A stretch of DNA of 26,615 nucleotides, from NCBI RefSeq assembly GCF_036543075.1, contig NZ_JAZHPF010000033.1, positions 1-26,615 on the forward strand, in the 5' to 3' direction. Made by a program: the position numbers and the translations under genes. Position 1 is the stretch's first letter, and every line of letters starts with the position of its first letter. The stretch is from Deinococcus sp. YIM 134068 (GTDB lineage Bacteria > Deinococcota > Deinococci > Deinococcales > Deinococcaceae). Positions 17,362 to 24,785 of the stretch are shown piece after piece. The notes under the pieces were generated by a model. That model was not told where the DNA came from. It saw nothing but the letters and a program-made list of their open reading frames with translations, and ran no database searches.

Positions 17362-18405
17362 ATGGACACCCTCACCCTTCTGGAACGTTTGCCCGGCAGC
17401 TACGGCGGCCCGATCCAACCCGAACCCGGCCCGCACGCGCTGATCGGGGTCGGGGAGGGCACGCTCGCCGCGCATCTGGCGGCCACGCTCGTGCCGGGGA
17501 CGCTCGCGCGGGGCGGCACCCAGTTCGTCCTCTCAAGCGCGGACGCGGGGGACACGGCGCGCGACTACGCCGCCCTCGCCGAGGTCGCGGGCGCGGCGGT
17601 GCGGCGGGTGAGTACGGGCGGGGCACCGGGGGACGTGGACGTGCTCGTGCCCGGCGGCCTGAGCACGACCTACCACGCGGCCCAGTTCGTCGCCCACGCG
17701 AGCGGGCATGCGGACCAGGCGGCGGATGCCGAACGCCTCCTTGCGGAGCTGCGGGACCGCTGCGCCCCAGCCGTCACGGAGGGCAACCCCGCCCGCGACC
17801 TCGCCTGGAGCCTGTGGGGCCGCACGCCCCTGCTGCTCGCCGCGCCCGACGCCGACGCCCTGCCGCACGCCTGGCAGACCCTCCTCGCACGGGTGGGCAA
17901 GACGCTCGCCGTGCCCGTCCTCGGCGATTCCCTGCCCCTCGTCACGGGGGCCTTCGAAGCCCGCCACGAGGGGGGGGACGCGAAGGTGGCCGTCCTCCTG
18001 GGCGACCCCGACCCCGCGATGGGCATCGCCCGCGAGGTGCTGGAGAGCCGGGTGGACGAGGTGCGGCACGTTCCCTACCCGCCCGGCGTGAATCCCGAAC
18101 ATCCCGGCGGGTACGCGGCGCAACTCGCCCTGTGGTACTTCGGCGCGTGGGTGGCCGCCTACCTCGCCGAACGCTACGGCACCACGGCGGCGGACTCCCC
18201 CGTCCTCGCCCGCGCCCAGACGGCCCTTGCCGGAGAGAGCGACCCGGAGGCCCTGGGGCTTTCCGCTCCCCGCGAGGGCGACGACCTGCGCCGCACTGAT
18301 TTTGTCCGGAACGGGCGGGACGACTCGGAGGACGAGGCAGACGACGGGGTAGAGGAGGACTACGACGAGGATATGGACGAGGACGAGGAGAACGGCGGGC
18401 GCTGA
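17362..18405 (+). CDS. SIS-domain protein, phosphoglucose/phosphomannose isomerase-like
   Basis: The 347-residue protein resembles the bacterial/archaeal bifunctional PGI/PMI-type SIS proteins: an N-terminal LLERLPGSYGGP, ALIGVGEGTLAAHLA as the first SIS strand-loop, then GKTLAVPVLGDSLPLVTGAFEARH and a C-terminal GGYAAQLALWYFGAWVAAYLAERYG helix typical of that family. The likely role is isomerising sugar phosphates, but the catalytic residues are not clear to me, and Thermus has a similar protein of uncertain activity. The last ~30 residues are an extreme acidic tail (DSEDEADDGVEEDYDEDMDEDEE), unusual for the family. The ATG at 17362 is supported by TACCCT 6 nt upstream; the 71-residue in-frame extension is low complexity and includes repeat DNA. 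Confidence 0.8.
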   Translation: MDTLTLLERLPGSYGGPIQPEPGPHALIGVGEGTLAAHLAATLVPGTLARGGTQFVLSSADAGDTARDYAALAEVAGAAVRRVSTGGAPGDVDVLVPGGLSTTYHAAQFVAHASGHADQAADAERLLAELRDRCAPAVTEGNPARDLAWSLWGRTPLLLAAPDADALPHAWQTLLARVGKTLAVPVLGDSLPLVTGAFEARHEGGDAKVAVLLGDPDPAMGIAREVLESRVDEVRHVPYPPGVNPEHPGGYAAQLALWYFGAWVAAYLAERYGTTAADSPVLARAQTALAGESDPEALGLSAPREGDDLRRTDFVRNGRDDSEDEADDGVEEDYDEDMDEDEENGGR

Positions 18406-18409
18406 TCCT

Positions 18410-18605
18410 GTGTTCCCGGAGGGCTTGAGAACCTGACTTCCAACGCTGTTCAGGGCTTAGGACGCTGTATTCCTCGGCGTATCGGCTTGGAACACCTCCG
18501 GGCACGGTCACACTGGATGTTCAAATTCATCGGTCAGAACGGGCGAGAACTGAACTCCAACGTCAAGGGCAGTGTTTAGGGTTTTGCCGTCTGGTACGAT
18601 TAAAT
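18410..18605 (-). pseudogene. Possible remnant of a foreign gene, frame-broken
   Basis: On the minus strand two neighbouring frames read like protein: LDLIVPDGKTLNTALDVG then VQFSPVLTDEFEHPV to a stop at ~18508, and, in another frame from ~18511, VPSRYAEEYSVLSPEQRW then KSGSQALREH. They would join by a frameshift. Third-position GC is low compared with neighbours, suggesting transfer. The second part runs antisense into the SIS gene end. No family is recognised; this could be chance. Confidence 0.25.
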
Positions 18606-18710
18606 CAAGCCGTTAACAGGGTTTCCAAAGAAGCGTGTCCAGGTCAGGTTCGTGGGGCGGAGGGAGCGGGGAACGGTGCAACAGACCTCCCGCGAACGTG
18701 GATGCGGAAG

Positions 18711-18753
18711 GTCGAAGGCTAAGGGGGCGTGCCCACGGCCTTCTGCCTTCGAC
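18711..18753. repeat. Long hairpin between convergent genes
   Basis: GTCGAAGGC (18711-18719) and GCCTTCGAC (18745-18753) are perfect 9-bp arms; inner AAGG/CCTT pairing and GGGC-gt-GCCC strengthen the structure. There is no U-tract, so it could be a barrier or RNA-stabilising structure rather than an intrinsic terminator. Confidence 0.6.
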
Positions 18754-18808
18754 TCCCTTCGCCGGACATCCGGAGAGCCACTCACCCGAGGATATAGGAC
18801 TGCCTTCC

Positions 18809-19876
18809 TCACGCCACGGCGAGCGCCTCGATCTCCGTGCGGTTGCGGCCCGCCCGTTTGGCGGCGTAGAGCAGGGCGTCGGCGCGCTCCAGGGCGGTGG
18901 CCGCCGGGGTGATCGCCGCCACGCCCAGCGAGGCCGTCACCTCCAGGTCGGGGTGGCCCGCACGGGCACCCACCTCCCGCGTGATGTGGCGGAGCACGCT
19001 CCCGGCCAGGACCTCGGCCTGCCCCGCCGTCACCCCGCGCAGGAGCGCCACGAACTCCTCGCCGCCGAGGCGGTAGACGCGCCCGTGCCGACCCAGGACC
19101 TGACCCAGCATGGCGGCGGTGGCCTCCAGCACCCGGTCGCCCGCGTCGTGGCCGCGCGTGTCGTTGACCGCCTTGAAGTGGTCGAGGTCGAGCAGCAGCA
19201 GGTGGGTGGCGTCGCCGGGGGCGGCGAGGGCCTCGTCGAGGGCGCGGCGGTTGCCTACCCCGGTGAGCTTGTCGGTGTAGGCGAGGTCACGCAGCAGGTC
19301 TGCCCGCTCCAGCGCCCGCAACTGCGTCAGGGTGATGGCCTGCGCGGCGAGCATCCCGAGGGCCTGCGCCGCCGTCATCAGCAGGGTCACGCCCCCCGAC
19401 AGCACGGCGTCACCCGTCCCCAGGAACGCGCCCACCGCCAGCGGGAGGTTGCTGCCCCCGAAGATGGCGAAGGGTGCCCACCACACCACGCCAGAGTTGT
19501 TGGTCTCCCGGCGCACCCCGCGCGTCGTCAGCGCGCACAGGCCCACCACCAGCGCGAGGGTGAGCGCATGGACCCCAGCGTGTCCGCCCCCCCGCCACGC
19601 CTCGTACGCGATCAGCGGCAGCGCGACCGTCACCCCGGCGGGCAGGCCGCCGCCCACGGTAGCGAGGGCCACGGGTACGGCCCGCAGGTCCAGCGTCGCC
19701 CCGCCCGTCAGCGGCACCGCGTTGGCGATCAGGACGAAGCTGCTCGCCACCGTGAGCAGCACCCGCAGGGCGATCTGGCTCCACAGCCACGCATGCCGCA
19801 ACGACCGCAGTGTCCAGCCCACGAGCAGGGTCGTGGTACACAGCACGCAGAAGTTGACGAACAGGTCGTTGGGCAT
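18809..19876 (-). CDS. Membrane diguanylate cyclase (5TMR-like sensor + GGDEF)
   Basis: The 355-residue protein has ~5-6 hydrophobic segments (residues ~5-185) resembling the 5TMR-LYT sensor, including the DLRAVPVALATVGGGLPAGV segment. A GGDEF domain follows, with LAYTDKLTGVGNRRALD, LLLLDLDHFKAVNDTRGHDAGD and the signature GGEEF at 271-275. The GGEEF variant is catalytically competent in other enzymes, so it probably makes cyclic di-GMP. The RxxD inhibitory site expected at 262-265 is replaced by GRHG, so product feedback inhibition is unlikely. No EAL or HD-GYP partner is nearby. The ATG at 19876 has no obvious ribosome-binding site; TACCCT (19900-19905) lies 23 nt upstream as a possible -10. 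Confidence 0.92.
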   Translation of the reverse strand: MPNDLFVNFCVLCTTTLLVGWTLRSLRHAWLWSQIALRVLLTVASSFVLIANAVPLTGGATLDLRAVPVALATVGGGLPAGVTVALPLIAYEAWRGGGHAGVHALTLALVVGLCALTTRGVRRETNNSGVVWWAPFAIFGGSNLPLAVGAFLGTGDAVLSGGVTLLMTAAQALGMLAAQAITLTQLRALERADLLRDLAYTDKLTGVGNRRALDEALAAPGDATHLLLLDLDHFKAVNDTRGHDAGDRVLEATAAMLGQVLGRHGRVYRLGGEEFVALLRGVTAGQAEVLAGSVLRHITREVGARAGHPDLEVTASLGVAAITPAATALERADALLYAAKRAGRNRTEIEALAVA

Positions 19877-19980
19877 GGGAGTCGGGGCCGAGCCTGCTCA
19901 GGGTACGGGTCGGGTCGTCACCCGCTCCTGACATGAAGGGCACCCCCCGGCTGCACCCCCCGGCTGGAGGTCGGGTGTCC

Positions 19981-20133
19981 TCACGGGTCACGCCGCGCCT
20001 GCCAGGCGAGGTCGCAGGCCGCCGCGCCCACTCCCCGGAGCGAGGCCGCCGAGTCGAGGGCCGCCAGGTATCCCTCACGCAACTGCCCCGCGTGCCGGGC
20101 CTCCGCCGGAAGCAGGGACAACGCCTCGGCCAC
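19981..20133 (-). CDS. Small uncharacterised ORF (about 50 residues)
   Basis: The minus-strand frame is open from 20190 to TGA at 19981-19983 and reads protein-like: FSLFNLRCQTRREVAEALSL then LPAEARHAGQLREGYLAALD, ending CDLAWQARRDP. It is helical, with the high third-position GC typical of local genes. The only standard start inside is GTG at 20133, giving 50 residues; coding-like sequence extends ~12 residues before it without ATG/GTG/TTG, so the true start may be non-canonical or the 5' part has been lost. It sits between recJ and the GGDEF gene on the same strand. Function unknown; a decayed gene 3' end is equally possible. Confidence 0.4.
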   Translation of the reverse strand: MAEALSLLPAEARHAGQLREGYLAALDSAASLRGVGAAACDLAWQARRDP

Positions 20134-20373
20134 CTCCCGCCGGGTTTGACAGCGCAGGTTGAAGAGGGAGAAGACTCGCGCGGGGGTACCCTACCGGGAG
20201 GCCAGGGAGGTGAGAATGACAACTCTCTTGCTATGACTCCCAGAACTGAGTCGTAGATCACAGAGGGGCGGGGGACGCCCGCTCATTGGTCCCGCACGAA
20301 CGGGCGTGGCTCCTCCGATCAGCGTTCTCGGCGCGCCGCGTGAAAGGGACCCTCCACGGTCAACACGCCCCCG

Positions 20374-22554
20374 CTAATCGTCCGCCACGGCCAGCACCTC
20401 CGCCTCGGCTCTGGCACCCTCGACCCTGGCACCGTTCAGCCCCAGCAGGGCGCGAACGGCGGCGTCCCACCCCCCGTCGTCGAGGACGCGGTACAGGTGC
20501 GCCCACTGCCAGCGGCGGTAGGCGTCGGCGGCGGCCTCCAGCCCGGCCTCGTCGGCGTGGGCCTCCGCGAGGGGATTGGGCGGGGGCGGGGCGAGGTGGT
20601 GACGCGTCAGCGCCCCCTCCAGCTCGGCGAGCGTCTTCGGGCCGAGGGCGAAGGCGACCCGTCCCCCCGTGAGCCAGCGGCGCAGGTCGGCCTCGGGAGG
20701 CAGGGCGTACAGGATAAGTTCACCGCCGGGATGCGGGGCACCGGGGGCCACGGGGGTCAGGCCGGGCACCTGATCGCGCAGGTACGCGGCGACGGGACCC
20801 TCGGCGTACACGGCGGCCCCCGCGCGCAGGTGGCTCATCGCCTCCCTCGGGTCGAGGCGGGGGGTGGGGTCGGCGTCACTCTCACCCCCGACCAGCCCTA
20901 CTCCCGCCAGCCCCACTCCCGCCAGCCCCAGCCGCCCCGGTGCCCGCAGTGCCTCCCCCTTGAGTTCCAGCCGCGTCTGCCCGCGCCACACGCTCGTGAC
21001 GAGGTGGGCGGCGAGGTCGCGCTCGCCGGGGGTCGCGTCACGCTCGCCGTGCTTGATGCCCCGCAGCGGCCCGACCTGAAATTGCAGGCTGTCGCCGCGC
21101 TTGCCGACGAGGCGGGTGCCGGAGAGGGCCTCGCGCACGTGCCACAGCGGGGGCGTGTGCCCGGTCCCGTACGGCTCGAAGGCGGCGGCCTCGGCCACGA
21201 GGTCCGGCGTGGCCCCCAGGCTCGGCAGCGGCGCGTCGAGGCGGTACTCGGGCACGGGCGTCGGGAACTGCCGCGCGTACTCGTGCAGCCGCCCCCTCAG
21301 CGCGGGGATGTTCGCCGGGTCGAGCGCGAAGCCCGCCGCCGCCGGGTGCCCGCCGTACCGCTTCAAGAGGTCCTCGCTGTAGCGCAGGCCGCCCACCGCG
21401 CTGATGCCGGGCGTGGAGCGCACCGACCCCTTGCCCTGCGCGACGACGTACACGGGCTTGTGAAAGGTCTCCAGCAGCTTGCTCGCCACGATCCCCATGA
21501 CGCCCGCGTGCCAGTCCTCCTTCGTGACGAGGATGGCGGGGGCCTCCGGGTCGGCGAGGGTCAGCGCCTCCTCGAACATGCGGTCCTGAAGCGCCCGGCG
21601 GTCCCCGTTGCGCGACTCCAGGTAGGTGGCGAGCGTCCGCGCCTCGTGGTCACTTCCGGTCGTCAGCAGCGCCAGCGCGAGGTCGGCCTCCCCCAGCCGC
21701 CCCGCCGCGTTCACAAGGGGCGCGAGGAGAAAGGCCACGTCCCGCGCGCTGGGCCGCGTCACGTCCTTCGCCCGCAGGAGTGCTCGTACGCCCGGCAACT
21801 TCGACTCCGCCAGCGCCGGAAGCCCCGCCCGCACCAGCGCCCGGTTCTCGCCGACGAGGGGGGCCACGTCGGCGATGGTGCCGAGCGTCGCCAGCCCGGC
21901 CAGCTCGCGCGGCTCGTCCAGCCCGAGGTCCGAGCGCACCGCCCACAGCAGGTGGTACGCCACGCCCGCGCCCGTCAGGTTGTGCAGCGCGGGGTCGTAC
22001 CCGGCGGTCAGGCTGGGGTGGACGACGAGGCAGGCCGGGAAGTTCGGGCCGGGCGCGTGGTGGTCGGTGACGATGACCTCCACGCCGAGCGCGAGGAGCG
22101 AGCGCACCTCCTCCAGATTAGTCACGCCGCAGTCCACCGTCACGAGGAGGTCGCAGGCGGCGGCGTGTTCCTCCACCCGGCTGGGGTGGACGCCGTAGCC
22201 CTCGTTCAGTCGGTGGGGGATGAAGCCATGAACCTCCGCCCCCAGCTCGCGCAGCCCCAGCACGAGGACGGCGGTGGCGCTCACCCCGTCGGCGTCGTAG
22301 TCGCCGTGGATGCGGATGCGCTTCCCCGCCCGCACCGTCGCCACGATCCGCCGCGCCGCCTCGTGCAGCGCCGGGTTGGGCGTGAGGGCCAGCGGCGGGT
22401 CGAGGTGAGCGGGCGTGAGGCCCCGCCCGTGGAGCACCTGCGCGAGCGGCGGCGACACGCGCCACGCGCGCATGGACTCCAGCAACTCCTCGCGGCTCGC
22501 CGGGGGGGAGAGCAGCCAGCGGGCCTGCGGGGGGGCGGGGACACGGCGGGTCAT
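20374..22554 (-). CDS. recJ: Single-stranded-DNA-specific exonuclease RecJ
   Basis: The 726-residue protein has the DHH nuclease core: RIHGDYDADG (D85, D87, D89), VTVDCGVTN (D141), IVTDHHAPG (D164-H165-H166) and NAAGRLG. The DHHA1 region follows with TKEDWHAGVMGIVASKL and GGHPAAAGFALD (401-412), then an OB-like domain (~450-535). A C-terminal region of ~150 residues resembles the extra domain known from Deinococcus RecJ. RecJ degrades ssDNA 5' to 3' in RecF-pathway recombination, base-excision and mismatch repair, and is central to double-strand-break repair in Deinococcus. A GLAGV-type pentapeptide repeat (~543-556, 15-bp DNA units at 20892-20930) forms the linker before the last domain. The ATG at 22554 overlaps the LapA-like stop (ATGA) and has GAGGAG 3 nt upstream. 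Confidence 0.96.
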   Translation of the reverse strand: MTRRVPAPPQARWLLSPPASREELLESMRAWRVSPPLAQVLHGRGLTPAHLDPPLALTPNPALHEAARRIVATVRAGKRIRIHGDYDADGVSATAVLVLGLRELGAEVHGFIPHRLNEGYGVHPSRVEEHAAACDLLVTVDCGVTNLEEVRSLLALGVEVIVTDHHAPGPNFPACLVVHPSLTAGYDPALHNLTGAGVAYHLLWAVRSDLGLDEPRELAGLATLGTIADVAPLVGENRALVRAGLPALAESKLPGVRALLRAKDVTRPSARDVAFLLAPLVNAAGRLGEADLALALLTTGSDHEARTLATYLESRNGDRRALQDRMFEEALTLADPEAPAILVTKEDWHAGVMGIVASKLLETFHKPVYVVAQGKGSVRSTPGISAVGGLRYSEDLLKRYGGHPAAAGFALDPANIPALRGRLHEYARQFPTPVPEYRLDAPLPSLGATPDLVAEAAAFEPYGTGHTPPLWHVREALSGTRLVGKRGDSLQFQVGPLRGIKHGERDATPGERDLAAHLVTSVWRGQTRLELKGEALRAPGRLGLAGVGLAGVGLVGGESDADPTPRLDPREAMSHLRAGAAVYAEGPVAAYLRDQVPGLTPVAPGAPHPGGELILYALPPEADLRRWLTGGRVAFALGPKTLAELEGALTRHHLAPPPPNPLAEAHADEAGLEAAADAYRRWQWAHLYRVLDDGGWDAAVRALLGLNGARVEGARAEAEVLAVADD

Positions 22555-22907
22555 GCGCTCCTCGCCGGGGCCTGCGGGACCTGGACCTCGGTGGGAGCCG
22601 CACCCGGTAAGGTGCCCAGCCGCGCCTGAAGGGTGGAGGTCAGCCGCTCTTCCAGCGCCGCCCGTTCCCGCCGCGCCCGCCGCCCGCGCCGCCCGGCCCG
22701 CCACAGGGGGGGCAGGAGCAGCAGCAGCGCGTAGGCCCCGCCCAGCGCGGTAAAACCGCCCACCGCCACCCCGGCGGGCACGCTGAGTTCGCCCCGGCCC
22801 AGCGGCAGCGGCAGGCGCACGGGGGCCGGGTTCTCCAGCGCGACGAGCAGCAGGTACGCCGCCAGCGCGAGGAGAAGCAGCACCTGTACGAAGGGCACGA
22901 GTCGCAT
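22551..22907 (-). CDS. Small membrane protein, LapA/DUF1049-like
   Basis: The 118-residue protein has two hydrophobic helices (residues ~6-24 and ~45-66) separated by ENPAPVRLPLPLG, the hallmark of the LapA (YciS, DUF1049) family. A basic stretch (RAGRRGRRARRERAALEERL) and a coiled-coil-prone cytosolic tail follow. In E. coli LapA acts with LapB in lipopolysaccharide control; Deinococcus lacks classical LPS, so the role here is unknown. TAGACT (22916-22921) ends 8 nt before the ATG at 22907. The stop overlaps the recJ start by 4 nt (ATGA), so the two are translationally coupled. I recall a similar SLH - small gene - recJ order in D. radiodurans, which would need checking. Confidence 0.8.
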   Translation of the reverse strand: MRLVPFVQVLLLLALAAYLLLVALENPAPVRLPLPLGRGELSVPAGVAVGGFTALGGAYALLLLLPPLWRAGRRGRRARRERAALEERLTSTLQARLGTLPGAAPTEVQVPQAPARSA

Positions 22908-22915
22908 AGGAGGTC

Positions 22916-22921
22916 AGTCTA
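22916..22921 (-). promoter_or_regulatory. -10 element (TAGACT) of the lapA-like/recJ operon
   Basis: TAGACT ends 8 nt upstream of the ATG at 22907. The intervening GACCTCCT has no Shine-Dalgarno character, so translation is probably leaderless or nearly so. Confidence 0.5.
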
Positions 22922-23004
22922 GCGCCGGGAGGAGGAGAAGGCGGCCAGTTTTCAACTGCCAGCGGGATGGGGACGGAGATCAGGTTGGCCTCCTGTCACG
23001 AGGC

Positions 23005-23033
23005 GGGGGATGTTTCGCTACGCTCAGCATGAC
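23005..23033 (-). repeat. Dispersed 29-bp element, copy 2
   Basis: The inverted partner of 7801-7829 (25/29 identical, four transitions). It lies in the gap between the lapA-like gene and the envelope-protein terminator. Confidence 0.75.
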
Positions 23034-23060
23034 GGCGTTCCCGTGTCCAGTGCCCCAAAA

Positions 23061-23093
23061 GCCAAAAGAAAGAAGGCCCCCCGCAGGGAGCCT
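23061..23093 (-). terminator. Rho-independent terminator of the SLH-barrel gene
   Basis: On the minus strand AGGCTCCC-tgcg-GGGGGCCT (8 bp, one G-T) is followed by TCTTTCTTTTGGC. It lies 19 bp past the stop codon. A strong terminator fits a highly expressed envelope gene. Confidence 0.88.
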
Positions 23094-23111
23094 CCTCCGA
23101 TCTGATCCGGT

Positions 23112-24368
23112 TTAGAAGAAGAACTTCAGGCCGGCCTTGACGGTGTTGCCGAAGCCACGGTCCGTCGTGCCAGCGGTGTTCTGGACGGCACCGACGCCCT
23201 TGTTGCTCAGGTAGTAGCGAGCGTCCGCCTCGGCGAAGGCCGCGATGGAATCGGTGATCTGGAAGTCCAGGCCGATCAGGGCGCTGAGGTAGGTGTCCGT
23301 CGCGTTGGTGGTCGCGGTGCGGCTGGTGCTGCTCGTCAGACCCAGGCCCAGGCCCGCGTAAGGCTGGAGGCTGCTGCCCGTGTTGAGGTGGTACATGGCG
23401 TTCACGTCCGCCGAGATGGCGTTCGCGCCGGGGCGGTAGTCGGCGGCCACACGCGCGCCCACCGGCCCGATCACCTGGGTGCTACCGATCATGCCGCCGA
23501 AGCTCGCGCAGTATTCCACCGCGCGCCCGCTGCTCGCGTTCGGGAGGTAGCACTGGCCCAGCGTGCCCGCGTTGACGATGCCCGCGCTCACACCCGCGTA
23601 CAGGTTGCCGCGCGCCGCGTCGGTCTCGACGGGGGCCGCGTCGCCGATTACCACGGTCGAGGGTTCCGGGGTGGTCGTGGTGGTGTCGGTGGTCGTCGTG
23701 GCGGTCGTGGTGTCGGTGGTCGTGGTGGCGGTGCCCGCCGGACCCGCCGGACCCGCCGGGCCAGCCGGACCCTGCGGCCCCGCCGGGATGTTGCGGACGG
23801 CGGCCTCCAGCGCGTCGATGCGGGCCGTCAGCGCGGCGGTGTCGGTGCCCGCGCCCGCCGTGCCCGTCCCGGTGCCCAGCGCGTTGATGCGCTCCTCCAG
23901 CGCCGTGATGCGGGCCTGCTGCTCGGTGCTCAGGCGCTCGAGGTCGGTCACGCGGGTCGTCAGGGCCGCCAGCTCGGTGCTGACCTCCTGCATGCCGCGC
24001 GTGATCGTCGCCAGGTCGCCCTGGCTGAGGTTGCCGCTGCTCAGGGTGCCGCTTTGCAGCAGGCGGTAGAAGATCAGGGCCGCCTGGTAGCGCGTCAGGC
24101 TCTCGTTGCCCCGGAAGGTGCCGTCCGGGAAGCCCTGGATCAGCCCGCGCTGCACGATCACGTCCACGGCGTCCTTCGCCCAGTGTCCGGCGGGCACGTC
24201 GCTGAACGTCGTCACCTGCGTGGGGGCGGCGGTCGTCGTGCTCGTCGTGGCCGGGGTCGTTTGCGCGGGGGTGGCGGTCGTCGCGGGGGTGGTCGGGGTG
24301 GTCGTCTGCGCGCTGGCGACGCCGACGCTGAGGGCCAGGGTAGAGGCAATGATCAGGGACTTGTGCAT
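23112..24368 (-). CDS. SLH-domain / coiled-coil / collagen-like / beta-barrel outer-membrane protein
   Basis: The 418-residue envelope protein has a signal peptide (1-20, VASA-Q), a Thr/Pro/Ala-rich stretch (22-52) and one SLH domain (~54-104: FSDVPAGHWAKDAVDVIVQRG, GFPDGTFRGNESLTRYQAA), which should bind peptidoglycan-linked polymer. A coiled coil follows (~118-193), then a collagen-like GPQGPAGPAGPAGPAG (197-212) and a Thr/Asp-rich linker (213-238). The C-terminal domain of ~165 residues has alternating strands and ends KAGLKFFF, the terminal aromatic typical of outer-membrane barrels. It probably tethers the outer membrane to the wall, as larger Deinococcus/Thermus SlpA proteins do. Cys273 and Cys287 may form a loop disulfide. 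The ATG at 24368 has AAAGGAG 5 nt upstream, a strong ribosome-binding site that contrasts with the leaderless neighbours. TACGGT at 24425-24430 is a possible -10. Confidence 0.9.
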   Translation of the reverse strand: MHKSLIIASTLALSVGVASAQTTTPTTPATTATPAQTTPATTSTTTAAPTQVTTFSDVPAGHWAKDAVDVIVQRGLIQGFPDGTFRGNESLTRYQAALIFYRLLQSGTLSSGNLSQGDLATITRGMQEVSTELAALTTRVTDLERLSTEQQARITALEERINALGTGTGTAGAGTDTAALTARIDALEAAVRNIPAGPQGPAGPAGPAGPAGTATTTTDTTTATTTTDTTTTTPEPSTVVIGDAAPVETDAARGNLYAGVSAGIVNAGTLGQCYLPNASSGRAVEYCASFGGMIGSTQVIGPVGARVAADYRPGANAISADVNAMYHLNTGSSLQPYAGLGLGLTSSTSRTATTNATDTYLSALIGLDFQITDSIAAFAEADARYYLSNKGVGAVQNTAGTTDRGFGNTVKAGLKFFF

Positions 24369-24785
24369 GAATACTCCTTTACGTTTCGCACGGCACGGCC
24401 CCAGCCGCCCCGGTGCATGGCCTCACCGTAGGCAGCCCGCGTGAGTGCCCTGTGAAGTGAGCTGACGGAATCTTGGCCGGGGGGTCATCTTCGGTGGGAG
24501 GGCAGAGCACAGACACCATTGCCTTAGCCCCAGATGAAGAATGCAAAGGTTCCATGAGCCTCAGTAGAAGCCATTTCAACGCAGCATCCATCCCCTAGAT
24601 GAGAAAGCTGTCGCAGTCTTTAGCTTCAGGCTTCATGAATTGAAGCTCATCGTCCCCGGCAGCCCCAGGCGGAGATGCTGTCACTCCATCAGTTCAGGGA
24701 GCCGGCTGCTGTCACCTCGGATATTCGCCCCACGCCACATCGGTGACAGGGACTGAGGGGCTGCCCCCGTCCTGTCCCGTCCTCC
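24369..24785. other. 417-bp gap upstream of the SLH-barrel gene
   Basis: 24369-24470 should hold the promoter and leader of the envelope gene. 24480-24720 is unusually AT-rich for this window and has no convincing gene: one minus frame reads VTASPPGAAGDDELQFMKPE then AKDCDSFLI (stop at ~24595), and another from 24591 starts MDAALKWLLLRLMEPLHSSS; both use codons unlike their neighbours. A palindrome GCTTCATGAATTGAAGC lies at 24630-24646. This could be decayed foreign DNA or a regulatory region. Confidence 0.55.
24630..24646. promoter_or_regulatory. 17-bp palindrome, candidate operator
   Basis: GCTTCATGAATTGAAGC has perfect 6-bp arms and a 5-bp centre, the same geometry as the PP2C palindrome (9872-9888). 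GCTTCA occurs again at 24623-24628. No promoter is recognised next to it. Confidence 0.3.

Larger units (their letters stand above)
18406..18808. other. 403-bp gap between the SIS and GGDEF genes
   Basis: It contains the possible gene remnant on the minus strand up to 18605, a long imperfect hairpin at 18711-18753 and otherwise nothing recognisable. Base composition at 18500-18630 is clearly more AT-rich than the window average. No T-run terminator is seen for either flanking gene, which converge here. Confidence 0.6.

Noticed and set aside
20497..22629. Plus-strand open frame of 710 codons
   Set aside because: It is antisense to recJ, whose motifs are unambiguous.
24379..24591. Minus-strand 70-codon frame as a gene
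   Set aside because: It covers the promoter and leader of the SLH-barrel gene, and its codon use is unlike neighbouring genes.
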